Source: Crateriforma spongiae (GTDB lineage Bacteria > Planctomycetota > Planctomycetia > Pirellulales > Pirellulaceae). Taken from it: 64,000 nt of DNA. This document shows, in pieces, positions 17,527-27,454 of this stretch. The translations under genes and the position numbers were made by a program. Location: assembly GCF_012290005.1 (NCBI RefSeq), contig NZ_JAAXMS010000006.1, positions 62,001 to 126,000 of the forward strand. The letters are read 5' to 3'. The notes beneath the pieces are model-generated. The model did no database searches. It was not told the origin of the DNA and worked only from the letters and a program-made list of their open reading frames with translations. The stretch's first letter is position 1; every line of letters starts with the position of its first letter.

Positions 17527-20500
17527 ATGCCCATTCGTCCGATCCGAAAACTATTGGTCGCCAACCGCAGCGAAATCGCAACCCGAGTCTTTCGCAGCGC
17601 CACCGAGCTGGGGATTCGAACGGTCGCGATCTATTCCCACGAGGACCGTTATGCGCTGCACCGTTTCAAGGCGGATGAGGCCTATCAGGTCGGCGAACCG
17701 GGCGAGCCGATTCGCTGTTATTTGAACATTCCCGCCATCGTCGAACTGTGCAAGGAGCACGACGTCGACGCGGTGCACCCGGGGTACGGTTTTCTGTCGG
17801 AGAATCCCGAGTTTGCCAAAGCGTTGGAAGACGCGGGCATCATGTTCGTCGGTCCCAGCGTTCGGTCGTTGGAGATGTTGGGCGACAAGATGTCGGCTCG
17901 CCGATTGGCCGAGGCCGCAAAGGTGCCGATTTTGGGGGGAACGAACGAGGCGGTTCGCGAGGCGGATGAGGCGATTTCCATCGCTGAAAAGATCGGGTTC
18001 CCCGTGATCTTGAAAGCGGCCAAGGGCGGTGGCGGTCGAGGCATGCGAGTGGTCGAAAACAAAGACGATTTGCCGGCGGCCCTGGAGGCTGCCCAGCGTG
18101 AAGCCAAGACCGCATTTGGCAGCGATGAAGTGTTCGTCGAACGATTCATCCAAAACGCACGTCACATCGAAGTCCAGTTGATCGGTGACCAGTGCGGAAA
18201 TCTGATCCACTTGTACGAACGGGACTGCAGCGTCCAGCGGCGTCACCAAAAGGTGGTGGAAATTGCTCCGGCACCGAACCTTGCACCGGAGATTCGTGAT
18301 GGGCTGTGCGATGCGGCGCTTCGAATCGGTCGCGCGGTCAGCAGTGATGGTGGCAACAGCTATGACAATGCCGGGACGGTCGAATTTCTGTACGACGTTG
18401 ACAAGCAAGATTTCTTCTTTATCGAAGTCAATCCGCGAATTCAGGTCGAACACACGGTCACCGAAGAAGTGACGGGCATCGACGTTGTCCGGACACAGAT
18501 CTTGGTTGCCCAAGGCCATGCATTGGACAGTGAACTGGTCGGGGTTCCCGAACAGTCGCAAATTCACACCACGGGTTTTGCGATTCAGTGCCGGGTGACC
18601 ACCGAAGACCCCGTCAATCAGTTCCGTCCCGACTATGGGCGCGTCAGTCACTATCGACCGGCCGCCGGTTTAGGCATCCGATTGGATGCGGGCAGCGCGT
18701 TCAGCGGTGCGGTGGTCAATCCGTTCTATGATTCGATGCTGGTGAAGGTGACCGCCCGTGGCCGTGACTTGGCGACGGCGGCTTCGCGGATGGATCGATG
18801 CTTGCAAGAGTTCCGTGTCCGCGGCGTGAAGACGAACATTCCGTTCTTGATCCAGATGGTCAACCATCCCGTATTCTTGGCGGGCCAGGCGACCACGCGG
18901 TTGATCGATACGACGCCGGATTTGGTTCGTTTCCCGACGCGACAGGACCGTGCGACGAAACTACTTTCCTTCTTGGGGGAAACGATCGTCAACGGCAATG
19001 CTTTGGTCGCCGATCGTCCCGTGGCGACGCGTCGGTTGCCCGCGCCGACGCCGAAGGTGCACCGGGCCGATCCGTTGCCCGAGGGAACCAAGGACATTTT
19101 CAAACGCGAAGGTATTAAGGGACTGGTCGCGTGGATCGAAAAGCAACAAGGATTGTTGCTGACCGACACGACCATGCGTGATGCCCACCAATCGCTGTTG
19201 GCGACTCGGGTGCGAACGTTTGACATGTTGCAGATCGCGCCGGCCTATGCCGCAATGGCGTCGTCGCTGTTCTCGGTCGAAATGTGGGGCGGTGCCACTT
19301 TCGACACCAGCATGCGTTTCTTGAAAGAGTCGCCTTGGCAACGTTTGGCCGACTTGAGCCAAGCGATGCCCAACCTGTTGACACAGATGTTGCTGCGGGC
19401 CAGCAACGCGGTCGGCTATACGAACTATCCCGACAACGTGGTCCGCTTGTTCGTTCGCGAGGCTGTTCAGTGCGGCATGGACGTGTTCCGTGTGTTTGAT
19501 GCGTTGAACTGGCAGGAGAACATGAAGGTCGCCATGGAGGCGGTGATCGAAGAAGGCGGAATCTGTGAAGCATCGATCTGTTACACCGGTGATCTACAGG
19601 ACCCGGGTCGAACCAAGTACGACTTGAAGTACTACGTCGATCTGGCCAAGCAGTTGGAAAAGATGGGCGCTCACCTGTTGGCCATCAAAGACATGGCGGG
19701 GCTGTTGAAGCCGGCGTCGGCGGTGAAGCTGATCCGAGCACTGCGTCAGGAAATCGGTATCCCCATTCACCTGCACACCCACGATACCGCGGGCATCCAA
19801 GCGTCAACGATCTTGGCGGCATCGGCCGAAGGGCTGCAAATCGCCGATGCGGCGTTCGCGCCGATGTCGGGCGGGACCAGCCAAGTCAACTTGAACACGT
19901 TGGTCGAGGCATTGCGGTACACCGATCGAGCCAGCGATCTGTCGACCGATCATCTGACGAAGCTGGCGACCTACTGGCAGGCGACTCGAGAGTTCTACAC
20001 GCCCTTTGAAAGCTCCGTGCTTCCTGCGACCGGCGACTTGTACGATCACGAAATGCCCGGTGGCCAATACACGAACTTGTTTCAACAAGCCCGCGCACTG
20101 GGGCTGTCGGATCGTTGGGCAGAAGTCTGTCGGGCCTATGCGGACGTGAACCGATTGTTCGGTGACATCGTGAAGGTCACGCCGACCAGCAAGGCCGTCG
20201 GCGATATGGCGTTGTTCCTGGTCGCCAACGAAATGTCCGCCGATGAGGTCATGACCAGCGAGAAGGCTTTGGCGTTTCCCGCCAGCGTTTTGGATCTGAT
20301 CGGCGGCAAGATGGGCCAGCCGCCCGGTGGTTTCCCGCAGCCGGTGATGGAGCGGATCTTGGGCGATACGCCGCCGATCACCGATCGACCCGGGGCCACA
20401 ATGCCCGACGCGGATATCGAAAAGGCGCGGCAAACGGCGGAACAACTGACCGGCCGAGCTGCCAACGACCGCGATGCGGTGACTCACCTTTTGTATCCGA

Positions 20501-20997
20501 AGGTGTTCGAAGACTTTGCCAAGCACGAAAACCAATACGGCGATGTTTCGGCCCTGGCCACTCCCAACTTTTTCTATGGCCAAGAACCCGGTGATGAACT
20601 GGCCGTTGACATCGAAAAGGGTAAGCGGCTGATCATCAAGTACATCACCACCGGCGCGCCACACCCCAACGGCACGCGGACGGTGTTCTTTGAACTGAAC
20701 GGCCAACCGCGTGATGTCACCGTCGTCGACCGGTCGCTGGAACCGGAAACCAAGGCTGCGGTCAAAGCGGATCCACAGAATCCATGCCACGTTGCCGCGT
20801 CGATGCCCGGCATGGTGATCACGGTTGCCGTCAAGGAAGGCCAGCACGTCAAGGCGGGCCAAAAGCTGGTCAGTCTGGAAGCGATGAAGATGGAAACCAT
20901 GATCAACGCACCGCTGGACGGCACGATCGAGACCATCGAAACGCCGACGGGAACACAAGTCGAAGCCGGCGATCTGTTGATCGTGATGAAGTCCTAA
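17527..20997 (+). CDS. pyc: pyruvate carboxylase
   Basis: 1156 aa, full length for the single-chain enzyme that makes oxaloacetate from pyruvate, bicarbonate and ATP (anaplerosis). Domains in order: biotin carboxylase 1 to about 460 (IRKLLVANRSEIATRVFRSA start; ATP-grasp KAAKGGGGRGMRVV near residue 160; FFIEVNPRIQVEHTVTEEV near 300); carboxyltransferase about 540-850 (DTTMRDAHQSLLATRVRT, WGGATFDTSMRFLKESPWQR, IHLHTHDTAG); PYC_OADA about 860-1060; biotinyl domain at the C-terminus with biotinyl Lys1121 in EAMKMET. The start ATG at 17527 begins exactly at the conserved PIRKLL. It is convergent with the next gene, 8 nt apart. Confidence 0.98.
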   Translation: MPIRPIRKLLVANRSEIATRVFRSATELGIRTVAIYSHEDRYALHRFKADEAYQVGEPGEPIRCYLNIPAIVELCKEHDVDAVHPGYGFLSENPEFAKALEDAGIMFVGPSVRSLEMLGDKMSARRLAEAAKVPILGGTNEAVREADEAISIAEKIGFPVILKAAKGGGGRGMRVVENKDDLPAALEAAQREAKTAFGSDEVFVERFIQNARHIEVQLIGDQCGNLIHLYERDCSVQRRHQKVVEIAPAPNLAPEIRDGLCDAALRIGRAVSSDGGNSYDNAGTVEFLYDVDKQDFFFIEVNPRIQVEHTVTEEVTGIDVVRTQILVAQGHALDSELVGVPEQSQIHTTGFAIQCRVTTEDPVNQFRPDYGRVSHYRPAAGLGIRLDAGSAFSGAVVNPFYDSMLVKVTARGRDLATAASRMDRCLQEFRVRGVKTNIPFLIQMVNHPVFLAGQATTRLIDTTPDLVRFPTRQDRATKLLSFLGETIVNGNALVADRPVATRRLPAPTPKVHRADPLPEGTKDIFKREGIKGLVAWIEKQQGLLLTDTTMRDAHQSLLATRVRTFDMLQIAPAYAAMASSLFSVEMWGGATFDTSMRFLKESPWQRLADLSQAMPNLLTQMLLRASNAVGYTNYPDNVVRLFVREAVQCGMDVFRVFDALNWQENMKVAMEAVIEEGGICEASICYTGDLQDPGRTKYDLKYYVDLAKQLEKMGAHLLAIKDMAGLLKPASAVKLIRALRQEIGIPIHLHTHDTAGIQASTILAASAEGLQIADAAFAPMSGGTSQVNLNTLVEALRYTDRASDLSTDHLTKLATYWQATREFYTPFESSVLPATGDLYDHEMPGGQYTNLFQQARALGLSDRWAEVCRAYADVNRLFGDIVKVTPTSKAVGDMALFLVANEMSADEVMTSEKALAFPASVLDLIGGKMGQPPGGFPQPVMERILGDTPPITDRPGATMPDADIEKARQTAEQLTGRAANDRDAVTHLLYPKVFEDFAKHENQYGDVSALATPNFFYGQEPGDELAVDIEKGKRLIIKYITTGAPHPNGTRTVFFELNGQPRDVTVVDRSLEPETKAAVKADPQNPCHVAASMPGMVITVAVKEGQHVKAGQKLVSLEAMKMETMINAPLDGTIETIETPTGTQVEAGDLLIVMKS

Positions 20998-21004
20998 GCG
21001 GATC

Positions 21005-22729
21005 TCACCGGGCGTCGGCCAGCGGCGATTCGGTGGCCGATGTCAGGGTTTGATCGGTTGCCGGTGCGGTGTGCGGTGGTTCGGTGTCGCCACCGGGTTG
21101 TCCCAACGTGACGATCAGAGACCGGACCGTTGGTGGCACATCGTCGGTGCTGCGGACCATGTAATCGACTTGGTATTGTCCGTCGTCCAGCGAACGATCG
21201 GGAATGAATCGCAGCTGTTTCGTTTCACCCGGCTTCAGCCAGACGCCGTAGCCGTCGGCCATTTCCAGGGTCCATCCGGCGGCACTGGCCAGGGTCAAGC
21301 GTGCGTCGACGGGAAGGTACCCTTCGCCGGCATTGGTCGCGGTCATGCTGAGATAGCGGCTGGAACCGTCCTGTTGCAGTTGCAAATCGCCTAGTTGCAG
21401 GTCGGCCGCTGGAGCGTCGCCGAACAGCATGGCGACGGGAAGTTGCCGTCGTGAGGCCTGGCCCGATTCGCTTTCCGAAACAATGTCTAAGACACCAAAG
21501 ACGGCGTTGGTCTGTTCATCGGAGCGTCGCATCGACAGTCGAACCGATTTGGTGCGTCCGGGTTTCAGTTGAAAGTCGTCACTTGAGACTCGCACGCCGG
21601 TGACGGGATTGCCGTCCAGGTCACGCAGGCGGATGCGGGCCGATTGCATGGTGTCGCCCGTGTTTTCGAATCGCAGAATGGCGGTGCGGTCGACACCGGC
21701 GACTTGGCCCAGACGGATTTGCGACGGTGAAACGGAAAAGCCGTCGCCCAGGTGTGCCAGCTTCGCCTTCAGTGCGGGAAACGAGGCTGTTTTAGCGGCT
21801 AGGGAGAACTGCTGGACCACCAATTCACGTCGTCCGTTGGTGATCGCGATGCGGAAGACCTTGTCGCCTTGAAGATCCAGAGCGTCCACCTGGGCCTGCA
21901 GCTTCAGACGCGACCTGGGCATCACTCGGATCAGCGTTCGCTCCGATTCGTCTTCCAGGCTGGCTCGCGAAAGCATCGAAAGCCAAAATGGGGCGGTGGG
22001 GCGACGACCGGCGACACCGATGTTCCCGCGAACTTTGAATTCAAAGGCATAGTCGGTCGGGTTGTCCAAATAGACGGTGGCGACCGGCATCCCCAATTCA
22101 CTGGCAACGTGGGCTTCGGTCAGTTGCAATTGATTCATCGCGGCAAGGTCTTTGATACCGGTTTCGATATCGATACGCAGGACGTACTGCGTCACGAATT
22201 GCACGCCGGCGGTGGTCGTTTGACCGTCGGCGTCACCGGTGAATTCGTTGGCCACGCCGTTGTCACGTACCAAGATCCCGTAAGACAGAAAGTTGGTTTT
22301 CGCCAGCGGGACTTTGACGGTGCCTTGAATGACGTGGGATTCGCCGGGGGCCAATGGGAATGCCGTGGAGGATGTGATGTCGACCTCGTCGGGCGCACCG
22401 CCTTGAAGATCGTGCAGGATGACGCCGGATTCTTCTTGCCGCAAACGAACCGCCTGCACCGTGACGTTCATGTCTTTACCGGTCGACGTGATCTTGAAGC
22501 GGAAGGGGATTTCCGCGCCGCGGCGGGCTTCGAATCGTTGGACGATCGGTTCGATGTGAAACGAAGGTTCGACCGACCGTGTCAACGTCACCGATTGGCG
22601 ACCGTCAGCGGTCGTTCCGGTGCGAATACCGGTGGAGCTGGATTGCGAGGACTGTGCGACGACGGTGGCGGACAGGAAAAGCGACAGGGCGCAGCCGAGC
22701 AAATCGGTGTGGCGAACAAATCGTTTCAT
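21005..22729 (-). CDS. secreted Ig-like/DUF916-like protein of the secretin cluster
   Basis: 574 aa. Signal peptide about 1-25 (GCALSLFLSATVVAQS). The mature protein is all-beta with repeated COG1470/DUF916-like Ig modules. The first is EPSFHIEPIVQRFEARRGAE followed by FKITSTGKDMNVTVQ; later modules repeat LKPGRTKSVRLSMR and LKPGETKQLRFIPD. There is no C-terminal membrane anchor. It is the last gene of a minus-strand group with the secretin (183 bp upstream) and the small secreted protein. In Gram-positive WxL systems a DUF916-type protein cradles a WxL protein on the surface, and an analogous scaffold or chaperone role is plausible here but is inference. Confidence 0.65.
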   Translation of the reverse strand: MKRFVRHTDLLGCALSLFLSATVVAQSSQSSSTGIRTGTTADGRQSVTLTRSVEPSFHIEPIVQRFEARRGAEIPFRFKITSTGKDMNVTVQAVRLRQEESGVILHDLQGGAPDEVDITSSTAFPLAPGESHVIQGTVKVPLAKTNFLSYGILVRDNGVANEFTGDADGQTTTAGVQFVTQYVLRIDIETGIKDLAAMNQLQLTEAHVASELGMPVATVYLDNPTDYAFEFKVRGNIGVAGRRPTAPFWLSMLSRASLEDESERTLIRVMPRSRLKLQAQVDALDLQGDKVFRIAITNGRRELVVQQFSLAAKTASFPALKAKLAHLGDGFSVSPSQIRLGQVAGVDRTAILRFENTGDTMQSARIRLRDLDGNPVTGVRVSSDDFQLKPGRTKSVRLSMRRSDEQTNAVFGVLDIVSESESGQASRRQLPVAMLFGDAPAADLQLGDLQLQQDGSSRYLSMTATNAGEGYLPVDARLTLASAAGWTLEMADGYGVWLKPGETKQLRFIPDRSLDDGQYQVDYMVRSTDDVPPTVRSLIVTLGQPGGDTEPPHTAPATDQTLTSATESPLADAR

Positions 22730-22911
22730 CGGAGATCAACAGTGGTGAGACGGTTGGTGTTAATCGGATCCGCCTTTCGCATCAGTCAATCGTCTTTATT
22801 GGGCGATCGGCCGTGTTCACGAACGTCAGTGACCACCGGGCGTCAAAGCCCGGCAGCAACGCTGAGCGGTGACGGTGAACGCTGAACGGTAACGATGGAC
22901 AACATCGTGGA

Positions 22912-24591
22912 TCAGTGGGCGACCGAACCGTGGGGTGACGTCAGGGACGCCGGGACGATTGTGGGGGAAACCCGCGGTCGTTCGATGCGTGGCGAAAGGA
23001 AGATGACGACTTCGGCTTCACGAGTCTGTCGCTGAGTCGTCTCGAAAAGGTAGCCCAGCAAAGGCAGCCTGCTTAAACCAGGGATACGATTGATGCGGTC
23101 CACGGTTTCTTTCTGGACAAGTCCGCCGATTACGATGGTTTTGCGGTCTTCGACGTGGACCGTTGTCGACACGGATCGTCGGTTGATGATTGGGAACGGA
23201 TTGACCGCCAATTCGGTGTTGGCATTCCGGATGTCTTCGCTGACTTCCGCTTTTTCGATATCGATCGTGACGGTGTTTTCCCGGATCGTCGGGGTCAACG
23301 CCAGGGTTATGCCGGATTCGACCTTTTGAATTTCTTGTTGAAAGAAATATGCGTTGTTGTCGGACGTGCTTTGAGGTTGGATGCTGAAGAACGTTTCGCG
23401 GTTGATGGCGATGTTGGCTTGTTCGCCGTCTTGAGCCATCACGTGCGGTGTCGCTCGGATTGTCAGGTATCCATGTTCGCAAAGCAGTTTGACGAAGGCC
23501 GATGTTTGGGCAAAATCGCTGAAGGCTTGTCGGCCACCGGCGGGACTGTAAACGCCTGACAAAGCCAAACCGTTGGCGCCCAGTCTGGCAAGCGTTTCGC
23601 CGTTCAATTGGACGGCGTGTTGCCAGTCCAGCCCGAATTGAAAACCCGAATCCGGGGACACCACACAAATGATCGCTTCCAGTGTCACTTGTGGTATTGG
23701 TTGGTCGATCGCGGCAAAGCGTTTTTGAATCGCGGCAACGGTGTTCGATGGCGCATCGATCATGACCAGATTGCTGCCGTTGACCAATTCCACGTAGGGT
23801 TCGAATCGATCGGGCAGCGTGTCGACCAACGTTTTGGGGCTGACATGATTCGGGCGATAGGGGACTTGCGTGCTGATGTAGGGGAACAGCGGTGAGTCGG
23901 GGTCCGGTGGTGCGATGATGTATTGATTGCCCCGTTTGGCGTAGGACAGTCCCAACGGCATCAAGATCTTTTCGATCGCCTGTTCAATCGTCATCCCGTT
24001 GATTTGCGTGTTGACGACGCCGGCGACTTGCGGGTCCATGACCAAGTCAATCTCCGCGTCCTCGGCCAACATGATCAAGACTTCGCGGACATCCGTTTCG
24101 ATGAATTCATCATCGATCAACTCATCTTCCCCGTCGGGAGAATCCGAGTTGCCGGAATCGCTGAGATGGGCCGACCAACCTTCGCCGGCGAAGTAATCCG
24201 ATCCCGGCCATTGATTCGGCTCCGGTGCGTCGGTTTGTACGTCAAGGACGTTTCCGTCGGCGTCGCGGATGATCGTTTCTTGGCGGACGATTTCGGCGTC
24301 CTCATGGACGACCGTTTCGATCGGCGAGATCGCTTGATCGGCCGACGATTTTTCGATGGCCTGCTGAATCAGTTCTTCCACTGAGGGACGCGGCGGCAGC
24401 GGGCGGGATACGCATCCGGGCGTCAGCAGGGCCGTGAAGACCAGGACCATTGCGATTCGCGTTGGCAACGTCGGGGCGTGACGCGATCGCACCGGGCACC
24501 CGTGGGTGTGATGGGGCGAGACATCGGATTCCCTTCCGCATGGTCGCAACGACGTTTGGTCCTGTGTTGGATGAATGCCCCAGGTGAACAA
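22912..24591 (-). CDS. secretin-family outer-membrane protein (GspD/PilQ type), probable lipoprotein
   Basis: Up to 559 aa; the start is probably the GTG near 24492 or ATG at 24450, which put a lipoprotein signal (VLVFTALLTPGC) at the N-terminus. A disordered Asp/Glu linker follows. Then come a short N0/STN-like domain (VREVLIMLAEDAEIDLVMDP and INGMTIEQAIEKILMPLGL), one N1-like domain (LVDTLPDRFEPYVELV and NLVMIDAPSNTVAAI), and the secretin C domain, whose last part (VEDRKTIVIGGLVQKETV, RIPGLSRLPLLGYLFETT) is textbook. Secretins form outer-membrane gates. No ATPase, pilin or inner-membrane platform gene is adjacent, so this is an orphan secretin paired with secreted beta proteins. Confidence 0.92.
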   Translation of the reverse strand: MFTWGIHPTQDQTSLRPCGRESDVSPHHTHGCPVRSRHAPTLPTRIAMVLVFTALLTPGCVSRPLPPRPSVEELIQQAIEKSSADQAISPIETVVHEDAEIVRQETIIRDADGNVLDVQTDAPEPNQWPGSDYFAGEGWSAHLSDSGNSDSPDGEDELIDDEFIETDVREVLIMLAEDAEIDLVMDPQVAGVVNTQINGMTIEQAIEKILMPLGLSYAKRGNQYIIAPPDPDSPLFPYISTQVPYRPNHVSPKTLVDTLPDRFEPYVELVNGSNLVMIDAPSNTVAAIQKRFAAIDQPIPQVTLEAIICVVSPDSGFQFGLDWQHAVQLNGETLARLGANGLALSGVYSPAGGRQAFSDFAQTSAFVKLLCEHGYLTIRATPHVMAQDGEQANIAINRETFFSIQPQSTSDNNAYFFQQEIQKVESGITLALTPTIRENTVTIDIEKAEVSEDIRNANTELAVNPFPIINRRSVSTTVHVEDRKTIVIGGLVQKETVDRINRIPGLSRLPLLGYLFETTQRQTREAEVVIFLSPRIERPRVSPTIVPASLTSPHGSVAH

Positions 24592-24741
24592 AATTTCGGT
24601 AGGCGTCCAATAGCGGTTTGCCGCAGGCCGTCGCTACCGTGATTTTCGATCCGACACCGTGGGAAACTCACGACGTTTCACAGGGCGGTGTGCGTTGGGT
24701 GAATCAGCGGCCAAAGGTCAGGCCGTCAGGGGACGAAAGAC

Positions 24742-24770
24742 AAAAAGGGGGCGGGACGAAACCCACCCCC
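24742..24770 (-). terminator. terminator of the small secreted protein gene
   Basis: On the minus strand GGGGGTGGG, a 6-nt loop and CCCGCCCCC (one G-T pair) are followed by TTTTTG (24742-24746). It lies 18 nt past the stop at 24788, so the small secreted protein may be made in excess over the secretin downstream. Confidence 0.7.
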
Positions 24771-24787
24771 ATTGGTCGTGACATCGA

Positions 24788-25309
24788 TCAGTTGGACGTG
24801 ATCGTACCGGTGACGATCGTTTCATAATCGCCGGCCAGGAACGTTCCGAACCCATCGGTGATGAAGGTGACTGACAGGTCCATGTTGGCCGTGCCGAAAC
24901 CGTCACTGCTGACCTGAACCGTCGCGACTTCGTCGTTGTTGATGTAGTCGGTTTGGTCGCTGCCTTGGGCAACGGTCCAGGTGGCACCGCCGATCGACGA
25001 ACCGACGGCCAGTCCCAAGGCGACGTCACGTTTTTCGCTGGGCGTGTTTGTATGCGTGAAGGCTGCGGCGGTCGCGAAGGTTGCGGTCACGCCGGCGCTG
25101 GAGTTGCCTTTGACGATCCAAGATTGCGGCAAGAACGATTGATCGTTTTCGCTTTCGTCGTGAATCAGGTTCACGTTGTCCGGGGCGATGATGGCGATGG
25201 ACGAGGGAACCGTGACGGTGAATTTTTGGGTGTCACTGGTTTGAGCGTTGGCCGTGGTCATGGAAGCGACGACGATCAAAGCGGCAACAATCGATTGGAT
25301 GCGAAACAT
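24788..25309 (-). CDS. small secreted beta protein, possible surface subunit
   Basis: 173 aa. Clear signal peptide (IVAALIVVASMTTANAQ). The mature protein is about 150 aa with alternating polar/hydrophobic strands and no Cys: TQKFTVTVPSSIAIIAPDNV at the start, VGSSIGGATWTVAQGS in the middle, and LAGDYETIVTGTITSN at the very C-terminus. The last strand ending in Y-x-T-x-V-x-GT-x-T resembles the terminal strand of WxL or CfaB/DUF4402-like surface subunits. Its position between secretin and PEP-CTERM genes and the strong terminator behind it support an exported structural protein. Function not established. Confidence 0.7.
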   Translation of the reverse strand: MFRIQSIVAALIVVASMTTANAQTSDTQKFTVTVPSSIAIIAPDNVNLIHDESENDQSFLPQSWIVKGNSSAGVTATFATAAAFTHTNTPSEKRDVALGLAVGSSIGGATWTVAQGSDQTDYINNDEVATVQVSSDGFGTANMDLSVTFITDGFGTFLAGDYETIVTGTITSN

Positions 25310-25547
25310 GGTGAGCAGCCTTCAGCAAACGTGAAACAAGTGGAAAAGGTTTGCAACGAAACATCACCGAAGTTGGCCGACCGCACGCTGCGGTGTTCAA
25401 TGACCTTGGTCGGTGATCGCGTTCGTCGCTTTCACTGCAAACCTATGCCGGGACGCGATGGTGGCAAACGGATCGGGGCATAAGTCCGAACCGTCCCGTC
25501 GCGCAATATGAAGCCCGTCGAAGTTGCGTCTGGTGTTTGTCAGGCAA

Positions 25548-26519
25548 TCAACGGACACCGCGTCGGGGCAAACGCGAAGCCACTTTTGGGCGGTGGTGTC
25601 TTGAGCGAAAGAACGATGCTGACATCACAAGAATGAAGCCCCATGTCTGGGGTTCGGGAACCGCCGTGGCGCCGGCGATCGACGTGATTTGCAGAAGGTC
25701 GCCGGTCGACGCATCGCGAATGGATCCGATGTTGGTCAATTCACCGGTCTGCAAATCAATCGTTTGCAAGACAGATTCACCGGTGTTGCGGTCGACGGTA
25801 AATGCGTGTCCGCCGGACCCGAAGGTCAGCGCGTTGGCGGGTTCGCCGCTGAGCCAGGTTTGAAACGTTCCCAAACCGGTGGATGCATCCAATGTGAATA
25901 GCGCGCCCCGTTGATCGACGATGGGCTGGCTGGCATCGGGATCGCCGCTTTTCATGTACAGCGTTCCGTCGGGGGCGAACGCCAAGCCGACCTGATTGAC
26001 ATTCAAACCTGATGGTTGCATCGGAGCGATCGCGGCGGTGCTCGTGTCCAAGCGGACCAGTTGGCGACTGAGCGAACCGAATCCGGCAAAGCTGCCCTGC
26101 TGTAGCCAGGCGTAAAGGTTGCCGGACGAATCGAACGTCATGTCGGGGACACCAATCTGTGTGTCGCCGATCAGCATGGCCTGGCCGGTCTGGCTGTCCA
26201 GTTCCAACAGCTGCCCGCCGACTTGTGTGGTTCGGTCGTTGCGGTGGGCATAGATTCGGCCGGTCAGCGGGTGGACCGCCAATGCGCCGACGTTTTGAAA
26301 ACCGGTCGGACCGATCATGGTCGCCATCCCGGTCGCCGCGTCGATGCGGTACAGCACCGATGACAGGTCACGGGCTTTACCATCGACCAGGACTTTGCCG
26401 CCGGTGATTCCGATCAGGTCGGCCAGGGCGGTTGGGCTTGCCGACAGGACGCAGGCCAACCACAAGCCGATCCATCCCGACGTCCGTACCGCCATCCATC
26501 CGTTGGTGTCCATTCGCAT
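25548..26519 (-). CDS. secreted beta-propeller (DUF4394-like) protein with PEP-CTERM signal
   Basis: 323 aa. Signal peptide (GLWLACVLSASPTALA). The body repeats propeller blades of the DUF4394 kind (SSVLYRIDAATGMATMIGPT, GALAVHPLTGRIYAH, LVRLDTSTAAIAPM, ALFTLDASTGLGTFQTWLS). The C-terminus has the sorting signal VPEPQTWGFILVMSASFF followed by RSRHHR: PEP motif, helix and basic tail recognised by exosortase/archaeosortase, which links such proteins to exopolysaccharide. It lies 239 bp upstream of the small secreted protein on the same strand. Confidence 0.85.
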   Translation of the reverse strand: MRMDTNGWMAVRTSGWIGLWLACVLSASPTALADLIGITGGKVLVDGKARDLSSVLYRIDAATGMATMIGPTGFQNVGALAVHPLTGRIYAHRNDRTTQVGGQLLELDSQTGQAMLIGDTQIGVPDMTFDSSGNLYAWLQQGSFAGFGSLSRQLVRLDTSTAAIAPMQPSGLNVNQVGLAFAPDGTLYMKSGDPDASQPIVDQRGALFTLDASTGLGTFQTWLSGEPANALTFGSGGHAFTVDRNTGESVLQTIDLQTGELTNIGSIRDASTGDLLQITSIAGATAVPEPQTWGFILVMSASFFRSRHHRPKVASRLPRRGVR

Positions 26520-26809
26520 CCGATGCGACTCCTTCCTTCGATCGACCGCAAAATTGTCCGGCCCCTTACCTGATCGTTTCGCCGGAACGAACGATCAAGG
26601 TGCCGGGGGCAAGATCGATTGTTTGGGCGAACTGGGGCGAATCGTGATCGGATTGCGGTTTCGCGTAAAGCGGCAAATCTTGAAGCCTCCACTGAAGGAC
26701 AGGGCTTCGGTTCCACCAGGGTGTTGCCGCTTTGATTTGGCCAAGATTCCAGATGCTTCGGCAGCGGCGGCAGGCGATTCGCGTCACCCGCGGCGGCGTG
26801 TCGGCAATG

Positions 26810-27454
26810 CTAGGCCGTCTGTTGAAGTTGCCGGGCGTAAGTGGTCAATCCCGCGCGGCACCGGACATCCAACTTCTTCATCAACCGAGCCCGATAGGTC
26901 TCGATCGTTTTCACACTGAGGAACAGCTTTTCGGCGATCTGCTTGTTGGTCATGCCGTCGGACAGCAATCCCAAGACCTCGCGTTCCCGAATGGACAACT
27001 GGTCGATGCGGTCTGCATCCGTGTCCACCGTCGTGGCGGGTCGCATGGGCTTGAGCAGCGACCGGTGCTGGGGGTGGCAAAAGAAATAGCGGCCTTCGGC
27101 GACCGACGTGATCGCACAGAACAGTTGTTCGAAGCTGAGCGTTTTATCGACCAGTCCGGCAACGCCCATCCGCAACAACGACGGATAGGATTGGGACGAC
27201 ACCTGATCGGACCAGACGATCACGCGGGCATCGCCGATCGTTTCGATCAGCGTTTGCAGTTGCGCCAACGCTTGGTCGTCGCGAAAGTCGGCATCCAACA
27301 GCACGACGTCGACGGATTGGTCGGTCAGCAATTGGGTGGCTTCTTGAAGGCCGCTTGCTTCGCCGACGATCGACACCAGGTCACGCGAGCACGCGGATCG
27401 GAATCCGAGTCGGACGAAGTCGTTGGCTTCGATCAAAAATAGAGTGGGGGGCAT
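26810..27454 (-). CDS. NarL/FixJ-family response regulator (LuxR HTH)
   Basis: 214 aa. Receiver 1-125 with phospho-acceptor Asp54 (VVLLDADFRDD) and a fifth-strand Lys in LVDKTLSFEQL; the acidic pocket (IEAND) is slightly degenerate. A LuxR-type HTH at about 140-205 reads LSIREREVLGLLSDGMTNKQ then KTIETYRARLMKKL. It is a transcription regulator activated by a histidine kinase that is not in the window. It lies 290 bp upstream of the PEP-CTERM gene on the same strand and is a candidate regulator of that cluster. Confidence 0.93.
   Translation of the reverse strand: MPPTLFLIEANDFVRLGFRSACSRDLVSIVGEASGLQEATQLLTDQSVDVVLLDADFRDDQALAQLQTLIETIGDARVIVWSDQVSSQSYPSLLRMGVAGLVDKTLSFEQLFCAITSVAEGRYFFCHPQHRSLLKPMRPATTVDTDADRIDQLSIREREVLGLLSDGMTNKQIAEKLFLSVKTIETYRARLMKKLDVRCRAGLTTYARQLQQTA

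Noticed and set aside
17551-18651. 366-codon open frame antisense to pyc
   Set aside because: It is a GC-rich shadow of the pyruvate carboxylase frame with no motif; the same holds for 19804-20958 and for long antisense frames over the secretin, Tex-like, miaA, RND and TolC genes.
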